From Candidatus Pantoea bituminis (GTDB lineage Bacteria > Pseudomonadota > Gammaproteobacteria > Enterobacterales > Enterobacteriaceae), in contig NZ_JAGTWO010000001.1 in assembly GCF_018842675.1 (NCBI RefSeq), positions 124,001-188,000 of the forward strand: a stretch of DNA of 64,000 nt, in the 5' to 3' direction. The translations under genes and the position numbers were made by a program. Below are positions 26,494 through 35,856 of the stretch, piece by piece; within the stretch, counting starts at the first letter, position 1, and each line of letters starts with the position of its first letter. Below the pieces are notes generated by a model. The model was given only the letters and a program-made list of their open reading frames with translations, had not been told where the DNA came from and made no database searches.

Positions 26494-26592
26494 CTGCACT
26501 GTTCATATTTAACTTTCTCTTTAATTAACGCTTTCCCTTCACCCATTTCATTGGGCGGGACAGTCACGTACTCATTAGGAGAGGACAACGTC

Positions 26593-27923
26593 ATGGCGCA
26601 CTATTTAAAAACCAGTAAATCATTATCTGAACGCCAACAGGCCAATAAACAGATCAGTATTGTTGTTGAAAATACGCTTGCAGATATAGAGCAACGCGGT
26701 AATGAAGCGATACGCGAATTATCCATTAAGTTTGATAATTATGATCGTCGCGATTACCGTTTGTCGCAGCAGGAAATTAATGCCTGTATCAAGCAATTAA
26801 GCCGTCAGGATATTAAAGATATTGAGTTTGCCCAGCAGCAGGTTTTTAATTTTGCCAGTGCGCAAAGAAATTGCCTGACTGATCTCGAAATTGAAACACG
26901 TCCCGGCGTTATTCTCGGTCATAAAAATATCCCCATTAATGCGGTGGGCTGTTACGTGCCCGGTGGAAAATATCCACTGCTGGCTTCTGCGCATATGTCG
27001 ATTATCACTGCTAACGTTGCTGGCTGTTCGCGCATTATTAGTTGTGCACCTCCGTTTAAAGGTCAACCCGCTCCGGCAATTGTGGCGGCACAGGCGATGG
27101 CGGGTGCAACTGAGATCTACGCGTTAGGTGGCATTCAAGCAATTGGTGCGATGGCGCTGGGCACTGACACCATTGCGCCTGTGGATATGCTGGTCGGCCC
27201 AGGCAATGCGTTTGTAGCCGAAGCTAAACGCCAGTTATTTGGCCGCGTCGGGATCGATCTGTTTGCTGGGCCAACGGAAACATTAATCATCGCCGATGAA
27301 AGCGTGGATGCTGAAATCTGTGCCACCGACCTGCTAGGACAAGCCGAACACGGCGTTACTACGCCTGCCATTTTACTGACGAATTCACTACAACTGGCGC
27401 AGGAAACCTTGCGTGAAGTTGAACGTTTACTGGAAAAATTGCCTACGGCTGAAATAGCCCGTCAGGCCTGGCGCGATTATGGCGAAATGATTGTTTGCAG
27501 TAGCTATGAAGAGATGCTGCAGGAAGCTGACCGTATTGCATCGGAACATGTACAGGTAATGACCTCCCGCGACGACTGGTTTCTTACCAACATGACCAAC
27601 TACGGCGCATTGTTTCTTGGCCCTCGCACCAATGTAGCGTATGGCGACAAAGTGATCGGCACCAATCATACCCTTCCAACCCAAAAAGCGGCGCGTTACA
27701 CCGGCGGACTATGGGTTGGAAAATTCATGAAAACCTGCACCTGGCAAAAAGTCCTGAGTGATGAAGCAACGACAGAAATTGGCAGTTACTGTTCGCGCTT
27801 GTGCCAGTTAGAAGGATTTTCAGGTCATGCTGAACAGGCCAATATTCGCGTACGCCGCTACGGCAAAAAGAAGTGCCTTATGCAGGCTCGGTTCCGGCGG
27901 CAGAGAGCGAGAAAGCCTTATGA
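26593..27923 (+). CDS. Histidinol-dehydrogenase-like dehydrogenase (HpsN type), copy 2
   Basis: GGAGAGG precedes ATG 26593. Adding one base to the A run 27865-27869 gives about 443 residues ending [20 protein letters not shown]. Landmarks are [90 protein letters not shown] and [13 protein letters not shown]. Zinc ligands and the Glu-His pair are preserved. [14 protein letters not shown] is typical of sulfopropanediol-type paralogues, which oxidise a terminal alcohol to the acid in two NAD-dependent steps. It shares perhaps half of its residues with copy 1 by eye. Its stop overlaps the SDR start (ATGA at 27920). Confidence 0.87.
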
Positions 27924-28688
27924 GGATGGCATTTCCTCGCACTCCGACGTTCCGTCTCGATCACTGTCGGGCGTTAGTTACCGGCGGTTCCCGCGGTATT
28001 GGCTTTGCTGCGGCGATAGCGCTGGCGAGTGCGGGTGCAGAAGTATGGATCATGGCGCGCCAGGCAGATCAACTTCACGACGCCGTAAAAAGTGCCGCAG
28101 CAGAAGGTTTGCGACTCAACAGCGTGACGCTGGATATTACCGATACAGCGCGCGTCAGCGAGGTGCTGGAAACACTCCCCGATTTCGACATTCTGGTCAA
28201 CAGCGCGGGGCTTGCACGCCATCAGCCGTTTCTTGAGGTCAGCGAAGCGAATTTTGACGCAGTGATGGCGTTGAACTTACGGGCAACTTTTTTATCAGCC
28301 AGCAGGTTGCTCAGCGCATGAAAATGCGCCAAATCGCAGGTTCAATCATTCATATCTCCTCACAAATGGGGCATGTCGGTGGCCCAGAACGCAGCGTTTA
28401 TTGTGCATCCAAATTCGCGCTTGAAGGGTTAACGAAAACCATGGCGCTGGAGCTTGGCGAGTTGGGTATTCGCGTTAACACGTTATGCCCGACATTTATT
28501 GTTACCGAGATGTCTCGCGCCAATCTGGCTGATGCCGCGTTTAATCGTTATGTGCTGGACAACATCAAGCTGAACAGAGTGGGCACGCTGGAAGATATTA
28601 TGGGACCTGTGGTTTTTTGGCGTCGCCTGCTTCAGCGCTCATTACCGGAACGTCGCTGATGGTTGACGGCGGATGGACGGCAACATGA
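27920..28688 (+). CDS. Short-chain dehydrogenase/reductase, two frame slips in this assembly
   Basis: ATG 27920 overlaps the stop of the HisD-like gene. Two T runs (28288-28293 and 28613-28618), each needing one more T, restore a protein of about 256 residues, typical for a classical SDR. Visible motifs are the cofactor loop [10 protein letters not shown] (about residues 24-33), NSAG, the catalytic Ser in [13 protein letters not shown] (Tyr and Lys), and a C terminus [16 protein letters not shown]. The enzyme oxidises or reduces a carbonyl/alcohol with NAD(P). Its own stop overlaps the hydrolase start (ATGA at 28685). Confidence 0.85.
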
Positions 28689-29416
28689 AGACGGCACCCT
28701 TACTGGAAAATCATAACGCGCCGCTGGTGCTGCTTAGCGGAACCCTGTGCAATGATCGGTTGTGGCAGCCGGTGACAGAACAGCTCAATGTCAGTCACGT
28801 TCGCTGTTATAGCCTCAATAATGCCGACTCCGCTCATGCGCTTGCAAGTGAGCTGCTTGGCGTTCTGCCTTTGCGCTTCTGCTTAGCGGGGTTTTCTCTG
28901 GGTGGCATTGTGGCCTTGCACATGCTGGTTCTGGCACCAGAGCGCATTGCGAAGCTGGCGCTTTTATCCGTTAATCCGTTTCGCGACGCGCCCGATAATG
29001 CAGAGAGGCGCCGTGCTGCCGTACGCGAAGCGGCTAATCAAGGTATGACGCGCTGGCTCACTGACACATTGTGGCCGCGCTATGTTGCTCCTCATCGTCT
29101 AAATGACACATTGCTTTATCGTACCGTTGTCCAGATGGCCGAGGAGAGCGGGCTCGAAACTTTAGCGCGCCAAACAGAAGTGGCTATTTCTCGTGAAGAT
29201 CACCGCCAATTACTCGCCTCATTTGCTGCACCCACCTTAATTCTTAACGGCGCGCATGACGTTATATGCACGCCACAACATCACCTGGCTATCGCCAAGG
29301 CCGTACCGCATGCACGTTGGATAACCTTACCTGAATGCGGCCATTTCTTACCCCTCGAAGCGCCTCAACAGGTGGCTAACTTCATGCGCAACTGGATACA
29401 GGAGTCACAATCTTGA
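28685..29416 (+). CDS. Alpha/beta hydrolase
   Basis: ATG 28685 overlaps the SDR stop. The 243-residue protein has an alpha/beta-hydrolase fold with the oxyanion segment LVLLSGTLCN, nucleophile elbow LAGFSLGGIV (Ser about residue 84), a cap region rich in R and A, Asp in NGAHDVICTP and His in LPECGHFLPLEAP. The catalytic triad is complete. It is likely to hydrolyse an ester, lactone or C-C bond of a pathway intermediate. Its TGA overlaps the TTG start of the aldolase gene. Confidence 0.85.
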   Translation: MKTAPLLENHNAPLVLLSGTLCNDRLWQPVTEQLNVSHVRCYSLNNADSAHALASELLGVLPLRFCLAGFSLGGIVALHMLVLAPERIAKLALLSVNPFRDAPDNAERRRAAVREAANQGMTRWLTDTLWPRYVAPHRLNDTLLYRTVVQMAEESGLETLARQTEVAISREDHRQLLASFAAPTLILNGAHDVICTPQHHLAIAKAVPHARWITLPECGHFLPLEAPQQVANFMRNWIQESQS

Positions 29417-30204
29417 GAAGAAATCCGCTGAAAGCAGCCTTTTGTCAGCAACAACCCATTATCAACGGTTGGCTGGCTATTCCTTCAGGTTACAGCGCCG
29501 AAATCGCCGGACATCAGGGCTACGATTCTGTCACCGTCGATATGCAGCATGGCATGATCGATTTTGCCAGCGCACTGTCAATGCTACAGGCAATTTCCGC
29601 CACGCCTGCAACGCCGCTGGCGCGTGTCAGTAACAATGATCCGGCACACATCATGCGCATGCTTGACGCCGGTGCCTGGGGAATTATCTGCCCGATGATA
29701 TCCACCGCTCAGCAGGCGGCACAATTTGTCTCGGCATGTCGCTATCCGCCGCTGGGCAATCGATCTTTTGGCCCGGCACGCGCACTGCTCTATGGCGGCA
29801 AAGATTATCCGCAGCATGCCAATGAAGAGATCCTGACGCTGGCAATGATTGAGACGCGCGAAGCACTGGATAATTTAGATAGCATTCTCGATACCAATGG
29901 GCTGGACGGGATTTTTATCGGCCCCAATGACCTTTCTCTAACGCTGACCGGCAGTGCGAGTGCCGAGTCTCAGCATCCCGCGATGCTGGCTGCCATAGAG
30001 CACGTATTGAACCGCTGCCGTGCGCATAAAAAACTTGCTGGAATCTTTTGCACATCGGGTCAGGCTGCGGCTCATCGCCTGACGCAAGGCTTTCACTTTG
30101 TCACTCCCGCTAATGATGTGATGCAGCTCGGCGCTGCTGCCCGCACTGCCATCGCATTAACGCGAGGGGAAACACCGCCTGTCAGCGGATCATCTGGATA
30201 TTAA
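29413..30204 (+). CDS. HpcH/HpaI-family aldolase
   Basis: The start is TTG 29413, with AGGAG about nine bases upstream; it overlaps the previous stop as TTGA. The 263-residue protein belongs to the class II HpcH/HpaI family (2-keto-3-deoxy-acid aldolases). Motifs are NGWLAIPSGYSAEIAGHQGY, DSVTVDMQHGMID, DAGAWGIICPMI, MIETREALDN (metal Glu) and DGIFIGPNDLSLTL (metal Asp). The usual reaction cleaves a 4-hydroxy-2-oxo acid to pyruvate and an aldehyde, a terminal step of a catabolic route. This suggests that the upstream enzymes produce such an acid. Confidence 0.88.
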   Translation: MRRNPLKAAFCQQQPIINGWLAIPSGYSAEIAGHQGYDSVTVDMQHGMIDFASALSMLQAISATPATPLARVSNNDPAHIMRMLDAGAWGIICPMISTAQQAAQFVSACRYPPLGNRSFGPARALLYGGKDYPQHANEEILTLAMIETREALDNLDSILDTNGLDGIFIGPNDLSLTLTGSASAESQHPAMLAAIEHVLNRCRAHKKLAGIFCTSGQAAAHRLTQGFHFVTPANDVMQLGAAARTAIALTRGETPPVSGSSGY

Positions 30205-30216
30205 TGGGAGAGAAAA

Positions 30217-31382
30217 ATGCAAAACGTAACTCTGACTCAACAAGAAGCATATCGCCGTTTAGTCCGACCTGAAGATCGCGTGTCTTGCAGCGTAGCGTTT
30301 ATTGACTGCAAACTGCCGGGCTCACATCTTAAGCAGAACTACTCTTTTATTGGGCCTGGCGTCACGCAGTCAGCGTCTCAGGTCGTCAACATTCCAGAAC
30401 CGCATGGTTTTAACATTGGTGCCGCTGCGATGCCGAAAGGTGTGACTAACAACCTGCATCTGCATTTTACTGCTGAGGTATTCCTGATCCATGAGGGCAG
30501 TTGGCGCTTTCGCTGGGGTGCGAATGGCGAGCATGAAGCGGAATTTAGTGCGCCAGCCATTTTGTCGATCCCTACATGGATTTTCCGTGGTTTTACTAAC
30601 GTGAGTCCGCAAGATACCAACGGCATGGTATTTACCGTGCTGGGCGGTAATAACACCGGCGGCATTATTTGGCATCCGTCGATTTTAGAGGCCGCGCGTG
30701 AATATGGCTTGTACCTCAGTCGCGACAATATGCTTATTGATCTTGAGGCGGGCGATGTCCTCCCCGATAAAGCCGATCTGCTGCAACCTTTGGGCGCAGA
30801 ACATATCGCTGCGCTGCGTGACTATTCTATAGAAGAGATGAGCCAACGGGCAGTCACTGGCGAGCAGCGTAAATGGTCCGAAAATGCCTTGCTGGATTCC
30901 ATCTTACCGGGGCACGGTGGCGAATTGGCACCGGTTATCGGTTATGGGATGTCGCAAGACCGCAACAGTGCACCCCCATCCACAATCCACATGGATTCAC
31001 CGTTGAGTGGTTGCGCATTCAGGATCAGCATCGTGTTGGTTTGCATTGCTGCCAGGATATTCAGGTGCTGATGGTGTTCAAAGGTACGCTGGAAGTGACC
31101 TTTAATCGCCGAGGTGAGGAGGTTACGATCATGGCAGAAGAAGGATCCGTGATTTCTGTGCCTGCCGGCAGTTGGCGCCAATATCGCGCCCTTGATGGCG
31201 TAATGGAAGCGACGCTAACGACTCAAGGCGATCAGCGCAAAAGAGTCATCTGGGATCAAGAGATCATCAAGCAAGCGCTGGAGATGGATTGCTGTCTGGA
31301 TCCAGATGGATACGTGGCCAAGGCCAGTTTATTACCTGCTACAGCCCGCCGCGCCGGTGAGAAAATAGCTTATGCTGACTAG
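30217..31382 (+). CDS. Bicupin protein, frameshifted in this assembly
   Basis: ATG 30217 follows GGGAGAGAAAA, 12 bases after the aldolase stop. One more C in the run 30973-30977 joins two frames into about 389 residues. The N-terminal cupin has HLHFTAEVFLIHEGSWRFRW, with the HxH...E metal pattern. The C-terminal cupin has VGLHCCQDIQVLMVFKGTLE and SVPAGSWRQY. The arrangement resembles gentisate 1,2-dioxygenase-type bicupins and related isomerases. A non-haem iron dioxygenase acting on a pathway intermediate is one option and a sugar-acid isomerase another. It is the last gene of the plus arm. Confidence 0.72.
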
Positions 31383-31782
31383 CCGAGCTGTGTTCATTGT
31401 GAATTTCAGCTGAAAATGTTCGCGTAACTGCTCTGAGATAAGCAGTTACGCGGTTAATAAGAGCAAAAGCGTTAGCGGCGGCTGAAGCGCTGGGTGACAA
31501 AGTCAGGACCGATTACTACTCTACCCAAAAAACCGGGAACGATTTCACATCAATCATCGCTGTTTCCTCACGGGTTAAGCCCGTTCTGTATGGCCTGCCC
31601 CTCACCCTTTATCCAAACCATTTGACACTAAAGCGTTGGGCAGATTGTGAGAATGCATTTTCTGCCTGATACTTTACTTCTATCCCTTTAACTGCATTTT
31701 CAATTGACTGAATACATTGATAAAAAACAAACCTTTTTCTATACCCTTTGAGTGCTTCGGGACCTGTTCCGAGGGGACAATA
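31383..31782. other. Intergenic region after the catabolic locus
   Basis: A strong hairpin (31421-31452) follows the bicupin gene. The rest to the GH43 start at 31783 contains no credible gene. It includes GAGGGG, the ribosome site for the GH43 gene, near 31771. Confidence 0.4.
31421..31452 (+). terminator. Strong hairpin closing the plus arm
   Basis: CGCGTAACTGCT pairs perfectly with AGCAGTTACGCG around an eight-base loop, about 40 bases after the bicupin stop. No T tract follows, so it may be a rho-assisted terminator or an mRNA-stabilising structure. Confidence 0.5.
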
Positions 31783-32742
31783 ATGAAAACATGGCCCAAT
31801 CCTTTTATTACGCAACGCGCCGATCCTTTTATTCTGCACTGCGGGCAGGACTATTATTTCACTGCATCCGTTCCAGAATATGACGGACTTGAGATCCGCC
31901 ACGCGAACACACTGGAAGGACTGCGGGAAGCCAAACCGGTTACAGTTTGGCATAAACCCGATAGCGGTCCTTTAAGTCAGCTTATCTGGGCGCCAGAAAT
32001 GCATCGGGTAGATGATCGTTGGGTATTCTATTTTGCCGCTGCCCCGTCACGTGACTATGTTGATGGTCTGTTCCAGCATCGCATGTATGCCCTGCTTTGC
32101 GATGACGCCGATCCGCTAAAGGGGCGATGGCATTCCTGTCACCAGATTATTACCCCGCTTGATACTTTTTCGCTTGATGCTACTTACTGTCAGCATCAAG
32201 GAAGAAACTGGCTCCTATGGGCGCAAAAGAATCCCGCAGTTCCCGGTAACTCCTGTCTTTATCTGGCGGAATTGAGTAATCCCTGGACGATAAAAGGTCA
32301 GCCGCTACTGCTGTCCTGCCCTGAATATGCGTGGGAAAAGGCGGGCGCGAGTGTGAATGAAGCGCCATCAACGCTGATTCATAATAATCGTCTTTTTGTC
32401 GCCTACTCCGCAGGCGCAACCGATGAGCGTTACTGCATGGGCCTACTGTGGATTGATATTGATGCAGACCCGTTGCAGCGTAATAACTGGATAAAACTGG
32501 CTAATCCGGTATTCAGCTCGAGCTGGGAAAACAAGCAGTTTGGCCCAGGACATTGCTGCTTTACAGTGGATGAGCGAGGTCGGGATGTTTTGATTTATCA
32601 CACCCGTAACCATACGGGGATGAAGGGAGATGCACTGATTGATCCGAGCCGACATACCCGTCTGAAATATTTTAACTGGCGCGCAGACGGTATGCCGGAT
32701 TTTGGCTTGCCGCCAGCAGAAAACCATACCCACAAGCCTTAA
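31783..32742 (+). CDS. Glycoside hydrolase family 43-like protein
   Basis: ATG 31783 follows GAGGGGACAATA, and gives 319 residues with no signal peptide. The beta-propeller motifs are WPNPFITQRADPFILHCGQD (catalytic base Asp), FSLDATYC (second Asp) and ASVNEAPSTLIH (acid Glu). These three carboxylates define GH43-type arabinosidases and xylosidases. The protein is probably cytoplasmic and acts on short oligosaccharides. It stands alone behind the catabolic locus, with no transporter for sugars beside it. Substrate preference between arabinose and xylose cannot be read from the sequence. Confidence 0.85.
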   Translation: MKTWPNPFITQRADPFILHCGQDYYFTASVPEYDGLEIRHANTLEGLREAKPVTVWHKPDSGPLSQLIWAPEMHRVDDRWVFYFAAAPSRDYVDGLFQHRMYALLCDDADPLKGRWHSCHQIITPLDTFSLDATYCQHQGRNWLLWAQKNPAVPGNSCLYLAELSNPWTIKGQPLLLSCPEYAWEKAGASVNEAPSTLIHNNRLFVAYSAGATDERYCMGLLWIDIDADPLQRNNWIKLANPVFSSSWENKQFGPGHCCFTVDERGRDVLIYHTRNHTGMKGDALIDPSRHTRLKYFNWRADGMPDFGLPPAENHTHKP

Positions 32743-32877
32743 GCCAGATGCCAAAATTACGTGCTGTCGTCAGTGCAACGTGTCTCTGTGCAGACCTCTT
32801 CGATAGGGGCTACGCTATCTATGTAGCTCGTCTATTTATGAGCATTTATCAGTTTGATAATCATAAAGAGGTCAATC

Positions 32878-33029
32878 ATGTCTAAACATCGTGGTGGTAA
32901 AGATGATTTTGCAGAGCATCCGGCAAAAGCCAAAGATGAGGTGAAAAAAGGGGTAAAAAAAGCGGAGGTAATTTCACCAATAATCATAATGTTTCTGTCA
33001 ATACAGGCCAGAACGGCGGTAAACAATAA
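32878..33029 (+). CDS. KGG-repeat stress protein, frameshifted in this assembly
   Basis: ATG 32878 opens SKHRGGKDDFAEHPAKAKDE. If the G run 32950-32953 has one more G, it continues VKKGGKKSGGNFTNNHNVSV and NTGQNGGKQ to TAA at 33027, giving 50 residues. The (K)KGG and GGNF motifs place it in the KGG (con-10/YciG-like) family of small, disordered, stress-induced proteins. In the sequence as given, the frame instead runs on into an unrelated tail ending at 33078. The restored form is clearly the more natural. Confidence 0.72.
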
Positions 33030-33416
33030 CATGGCGATGAAGACGAATGCGACTGTCTGGGCAAGGGAATGCCCCTGAAATAGTCCTTTCCTGTCGTACA
33101 GCCATTCCTTTCTTCCGTACGTTGTACTTACCTGCCGAGTTAATGCCAGCCATTTAAAAATCTTACGCGTTGCGTGGGTGATGTCGGTATTCCCTATCAC
33201 CAGCATGTTGTGCCGCCGACAACAGGTTTTGATACGCCATGCGGTGATGCGTTGCTTAATTATACGCCATGGTAAATGTAGCTTTGGTGTTGGTCTTTCC
33301 AACAGCAATGGGGACAACCTTCTGATAATTACGCCCGCCTGAGCGACTGCAGCGCGGCTAAACCAAGAAGACTCAAAAAACACAGGTCCGTTAATAAGCG
33401 AAACATCCTTTTTCCT
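33030..33416. other. Intergenic stretch with a weak minus-strand ORF
   Basis: On the minus strand a GAAAAAGGA site precedes an ATG near 33403 that reads MFRLLTDLCFLSLLGLAALQ then SLRRA and a stop. A shifted frame could extend it. It may be a short membrane peptide or a decayed gene. No family is recognised and nothing else is visible. Confidence 0.25.
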
Positions 33417-33857
33417 TCACTCTTTTATCGTTAATCCGGCAAAAAAACCGCCGCAAGCGGCAGGAACGTCGGGCACTGGAAGCAGAGGTTCATTCTTCAA
33501 CGCGTAACTTTTGTGATCTTTATTCAATTGGCGCTCAGGTAAAAGGGTAATTGTGAATGGAGCACTTGTTGCGCCTGTTTCTTTAGATGAAACAGTAAAA
33601 ACTTGTTTGGCATTAACCTGCAAAGGCAATGCAAATGTCCAATGACCTGTTTTATCTGAATTGACCTGACCAATCGGCTGTGCGTTTACTTGTATATTAA
33701 CAATGCTGTTTGGCTCTGCTGTTCCCGTTAACCATGGGCGTAAAAACAATGTCGTGTCACGCGATAATATAGCGCTCTTATCGGATAGAGCCGTGAAGCT
33801 GGATAGAATTTGCGGTATAAGACCACCAGCCATATTGTTGCTTGACTTACTGTTCAT
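33417..33857 (-). CDS. Ig-like-domain protein, possible adhesin fragment
   Basis: A 146-residue protein whose ATG at 33857 follows AAAGGAAAGTT. Residues 35-110 (LFLRPWLTGTAEPNSIVNIQ, VNAQPIGQVNSDKTGHWTFA, TVSSKETGATSAPFTITLLP) have the pattern of one bacterial Ig-like repeat as found in giant RTX and Type I-secreted adhesins. There is no signal peptide. Secretion of a lone Ig domain is not expected, so this may be a remnant of a much larger adhesin or an orphan module. No secretion genes are nearby. Confidence 0.55.
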   Translation of the reverse strand: MNSKSSNNMAGGLIPQILSSFTALSDKSAILSRDTTLFLRPWLTGTAEPNSIVNIQVNAQPIGQVNSDKTGHWTFALPLQVNAKQVFTVSSKETGATSAPFTITLLPERQLNKDHKSYALKNEPLLPVPDVPAACGGFFAGLTIKE

Positions 33858-34327
33858 AACTTTCCTTTGATATCCAAACCATTAAAAAAGCACCTGAATT
33901 ATTACGAATAAACGCCCAAAAAAAGGCAAGACTATTCTGCAATTAAGAAAGGTCGTTCCAGATCGCTCAAAAAGGTTAGACTGGCGCAATATTATTATTG
34001 ATGAAACGCTTCGAATATTTTTCGCCAGCGTCATCCTTTTCACGATTTTTGTAGGCGTCGGTATTAAAAATACGATTTTATTTTAATGGCGCGTGCTCTT
34101 TTTGACAATTTCCAGGAAATATCTCATCCGCATTATGTTTATTCATGCTTCTCAGCATTAGTTCAGTTAGTTTCATCAAGAGAAAAGTTATCAGTTATGG
34201 CATTTATGGATGAATAAAAATTCAAAAAAATAGCCTGAGCCCGTTTTAGTACCGAATTCAAGCCATGTTAACAAAAAGCTAAAATTTGCAGGAAGTTACG
34301 CTCACCGCAACGTGCAACCCTACTGAT
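33858..34327. other. Non-coding interval
   Basis: This AT-rich interval separates two minus-strand genes. No coding frame, convincing repeat or hairpin was found. It must hold the promoter of the Ig-like gene and the end of the hydrolase transcript. Confidence 0.35.
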
Positions 34328-35347
34328 TTATTCCAGATGTTGCTTTAATTCAGAAGAGGCTTGGCTGATCGCGGTGCGCACTGTTGGTTCCTTACTCAAT
34401 GCATTTAATAATCCATAATCGTGAATCATGCCATTATAACGCGTCACAGTAACGGGTACGCCAGCGGCATCAAGCTTACGGCCAAAGGCTTCACCTTCGT
34501 CACGTAATACATCCAACTCCGCTGTTTGAATCAACGTAGGCGGCAATCCTTTCAGCTGATCGGAGGTGGCACGCAGCGGCGATGCCAGAATATTATTCCG
34601 ATCAGTTTCTGACGTTGTGTAGCTGTCCCAAAACCATTTCATCATGTTTTTCGTCAGAAAATGGCCCTCAGCAAACTGTTCATAGGAAGCATCATCAAAG
34701 CGGGCATCGGTTACCGGCCAAAACATAACATCGTAGCGAATAGCCGGAGTTTTGAACTGCTTCGCCTGCAACGCGACAGCAGCGACCATATTCCCACCAA
34801 CACTGTTACCGACCAGAGCCAGTCGCTTGCCATCGACTCCGATCTCAGCGCCATGCTCAGCTACCCATTTTGTTGCTTCATATGCCTGCGTAATCGCTAC
34901 GGGATAATGGGCTTCGGGTGATGGATCGTAATTCACAAACACCGCTGCTGCACCGGATTCATTCACTAAATCGCGCACCAGTCGTTCATGGGTTGGGAAA
35001 TCGCCCAGTACCCAACCGCCGCCGTGGAAGAACATAAATACGGGTAAGGTACCTTTGACGTTGGCAGGTTTTACGATGGTCAGTTTCAGCGGTTTACCCA
35101 GCACATTAATTGTTTTCTCGGAAATCTCTGCGGGCGGTAATACCACCCCTTCCTGGGCACCGGTTAATACGGCACGTGCGTCTTTAGGTGACAGTTGCTC
35201 AATCGGTTTTCCGTTACCGCTGTTCAGCACCTTCAGAAAGGCCGCTACGCCAGCGGTAGGTTGGGGAATATTCTCAACAGGTGCGGCCCATGCATTCACG
35301 ACCTGACTTGCTAAAAGTAAAGCGCCGGCGGTCATTTTCATTTTCAT
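34328..35347 (-). CDS. Secreted HSL-type esterase/lipase, copy 1
   Basis: A 339-residue protein starting at ATG 35347 after AGGGGAAGTA. A Sec signal peptide (MKMTAGALLLASQVVNAWA, cleavage near AWA-AP) leads to an alpha/beta-hydrolase domain of the hormone-sensitive-lipase group: oxyanion motif FFHGGGWVLGDFPTHERLVR, nucleophile elbow LVGNSVGGNM (Ser in GNSVG), Asp in AELDVLRDEGE, and His in GMIHDYGLLN. It should hydrolyse short-chain esters in the periplasm. A very similar gene lies at 48988-50010. Upstream is a repeated motif (35369-35449) and a divergent MerR-like gene, the likely regulator. Confidence 0.88.
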   Translation of the reverse strand: MKMKMTAGALLLASQVVNAWAAPVENIPQPTAGVAAFLKVLNSGNGKPIEQLSPKDARAVLTGAQEGVVLPPAEISEKTINVLGKPLKLTIVKPANVKGTLPVFMFFHGGGWVLGDFPTHERLVRDLVNESGAAAVFVNYDPSPEAHYPVAITQAYEATKWVAEHGAEIGVDGKRLALVGNSVGGNMVAAVALQAKQFKTPAIRYDVMFWPVTDARFDDASYEQFAEGHFLTKNMMKWFWDSYTTSETDRNNILASPLRATSDQLKGLPPTLIQTAELDVLRDEGEAFGRKLDAAGVPVTVTRYNGMIHDYGLLNALSKEPTVRTAISQASSELKQHLE

Positions 35348-35856
35348 TACTTCCCCTCTAATTGCTTGCTATTAAGTAGTGCGCTATTTAGTTTTTGAAT
35401 AGTGGCATGCCGCTTCTAAGTTGTAAACTATTAAGTAGCGCACGATTTAATACTAACGAGTCTCTCTCGTCATTTGCCCCTTGTTTCCTCTTGAGCACCC
35501 TCATCCTTTATTTTTATAATTAACCCTATATTCAGATAGTTATCTTAATTTTAGTTCTTCGCTAACGTATATTCTCGACATATTGATGGCATCGATACGT
35601 TTTACTTATCTGTCGATAAAAGCCGTTTTTTTACTCGTATAACGGACTATTCCGGCCATATCGGGCGGCTGCGGTTATGTATAAGCTGGCTAAATGCGGC
35701 GTTTTTAGGTGAGTTTATGCTTCTGGCAAGTCATGTGATTTACGTCAAAAACTGCGGTCGGATTATTCTCAATTGCAAGGTAATAAATAACGGAAGGTAA
35801 TTTACTTTGAGCAAAATCAATTTTCCTCGTCAGGCACTGAGGCAGGCTGAGTAACC
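35348..35856. other. Divergent intergenic region with direct repeats
   Basis: The 509 bases between the esterase gene and the MerR-like gene hold a 22-bp imperfect direct repeat (35369-35390 and 35428-35449). The remainder is AT-rich and has no gene I can support. Confidence 0.4.
35369..35449. promoter_or_regulatory. 22-bp direct repeat upstream of esterase copy 1
   Basis: CTATTAAGTAGTGCGCTATTTA (35369-35390) and CTATTAAGTAGCGCACGATTTA (35428-35449) match at 18 of 22 positions, with starts 59 bases apart. They lie 22 to 102 bases upstream of the esterase start and are good candidates for regulator-binding sites. A TGCGCTAT core also appears upstream of the second esterase copy (near 50041). 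Confidence 0.55.

Noticed and set aside
32832..33383. A 183-codon minus-strand frame
   Set aside because: It runs antisense through the KGG stress-protein gene, and its composition is not protein-like. A short hydrophobic ORF near 33403 was noted instead with low confidence.
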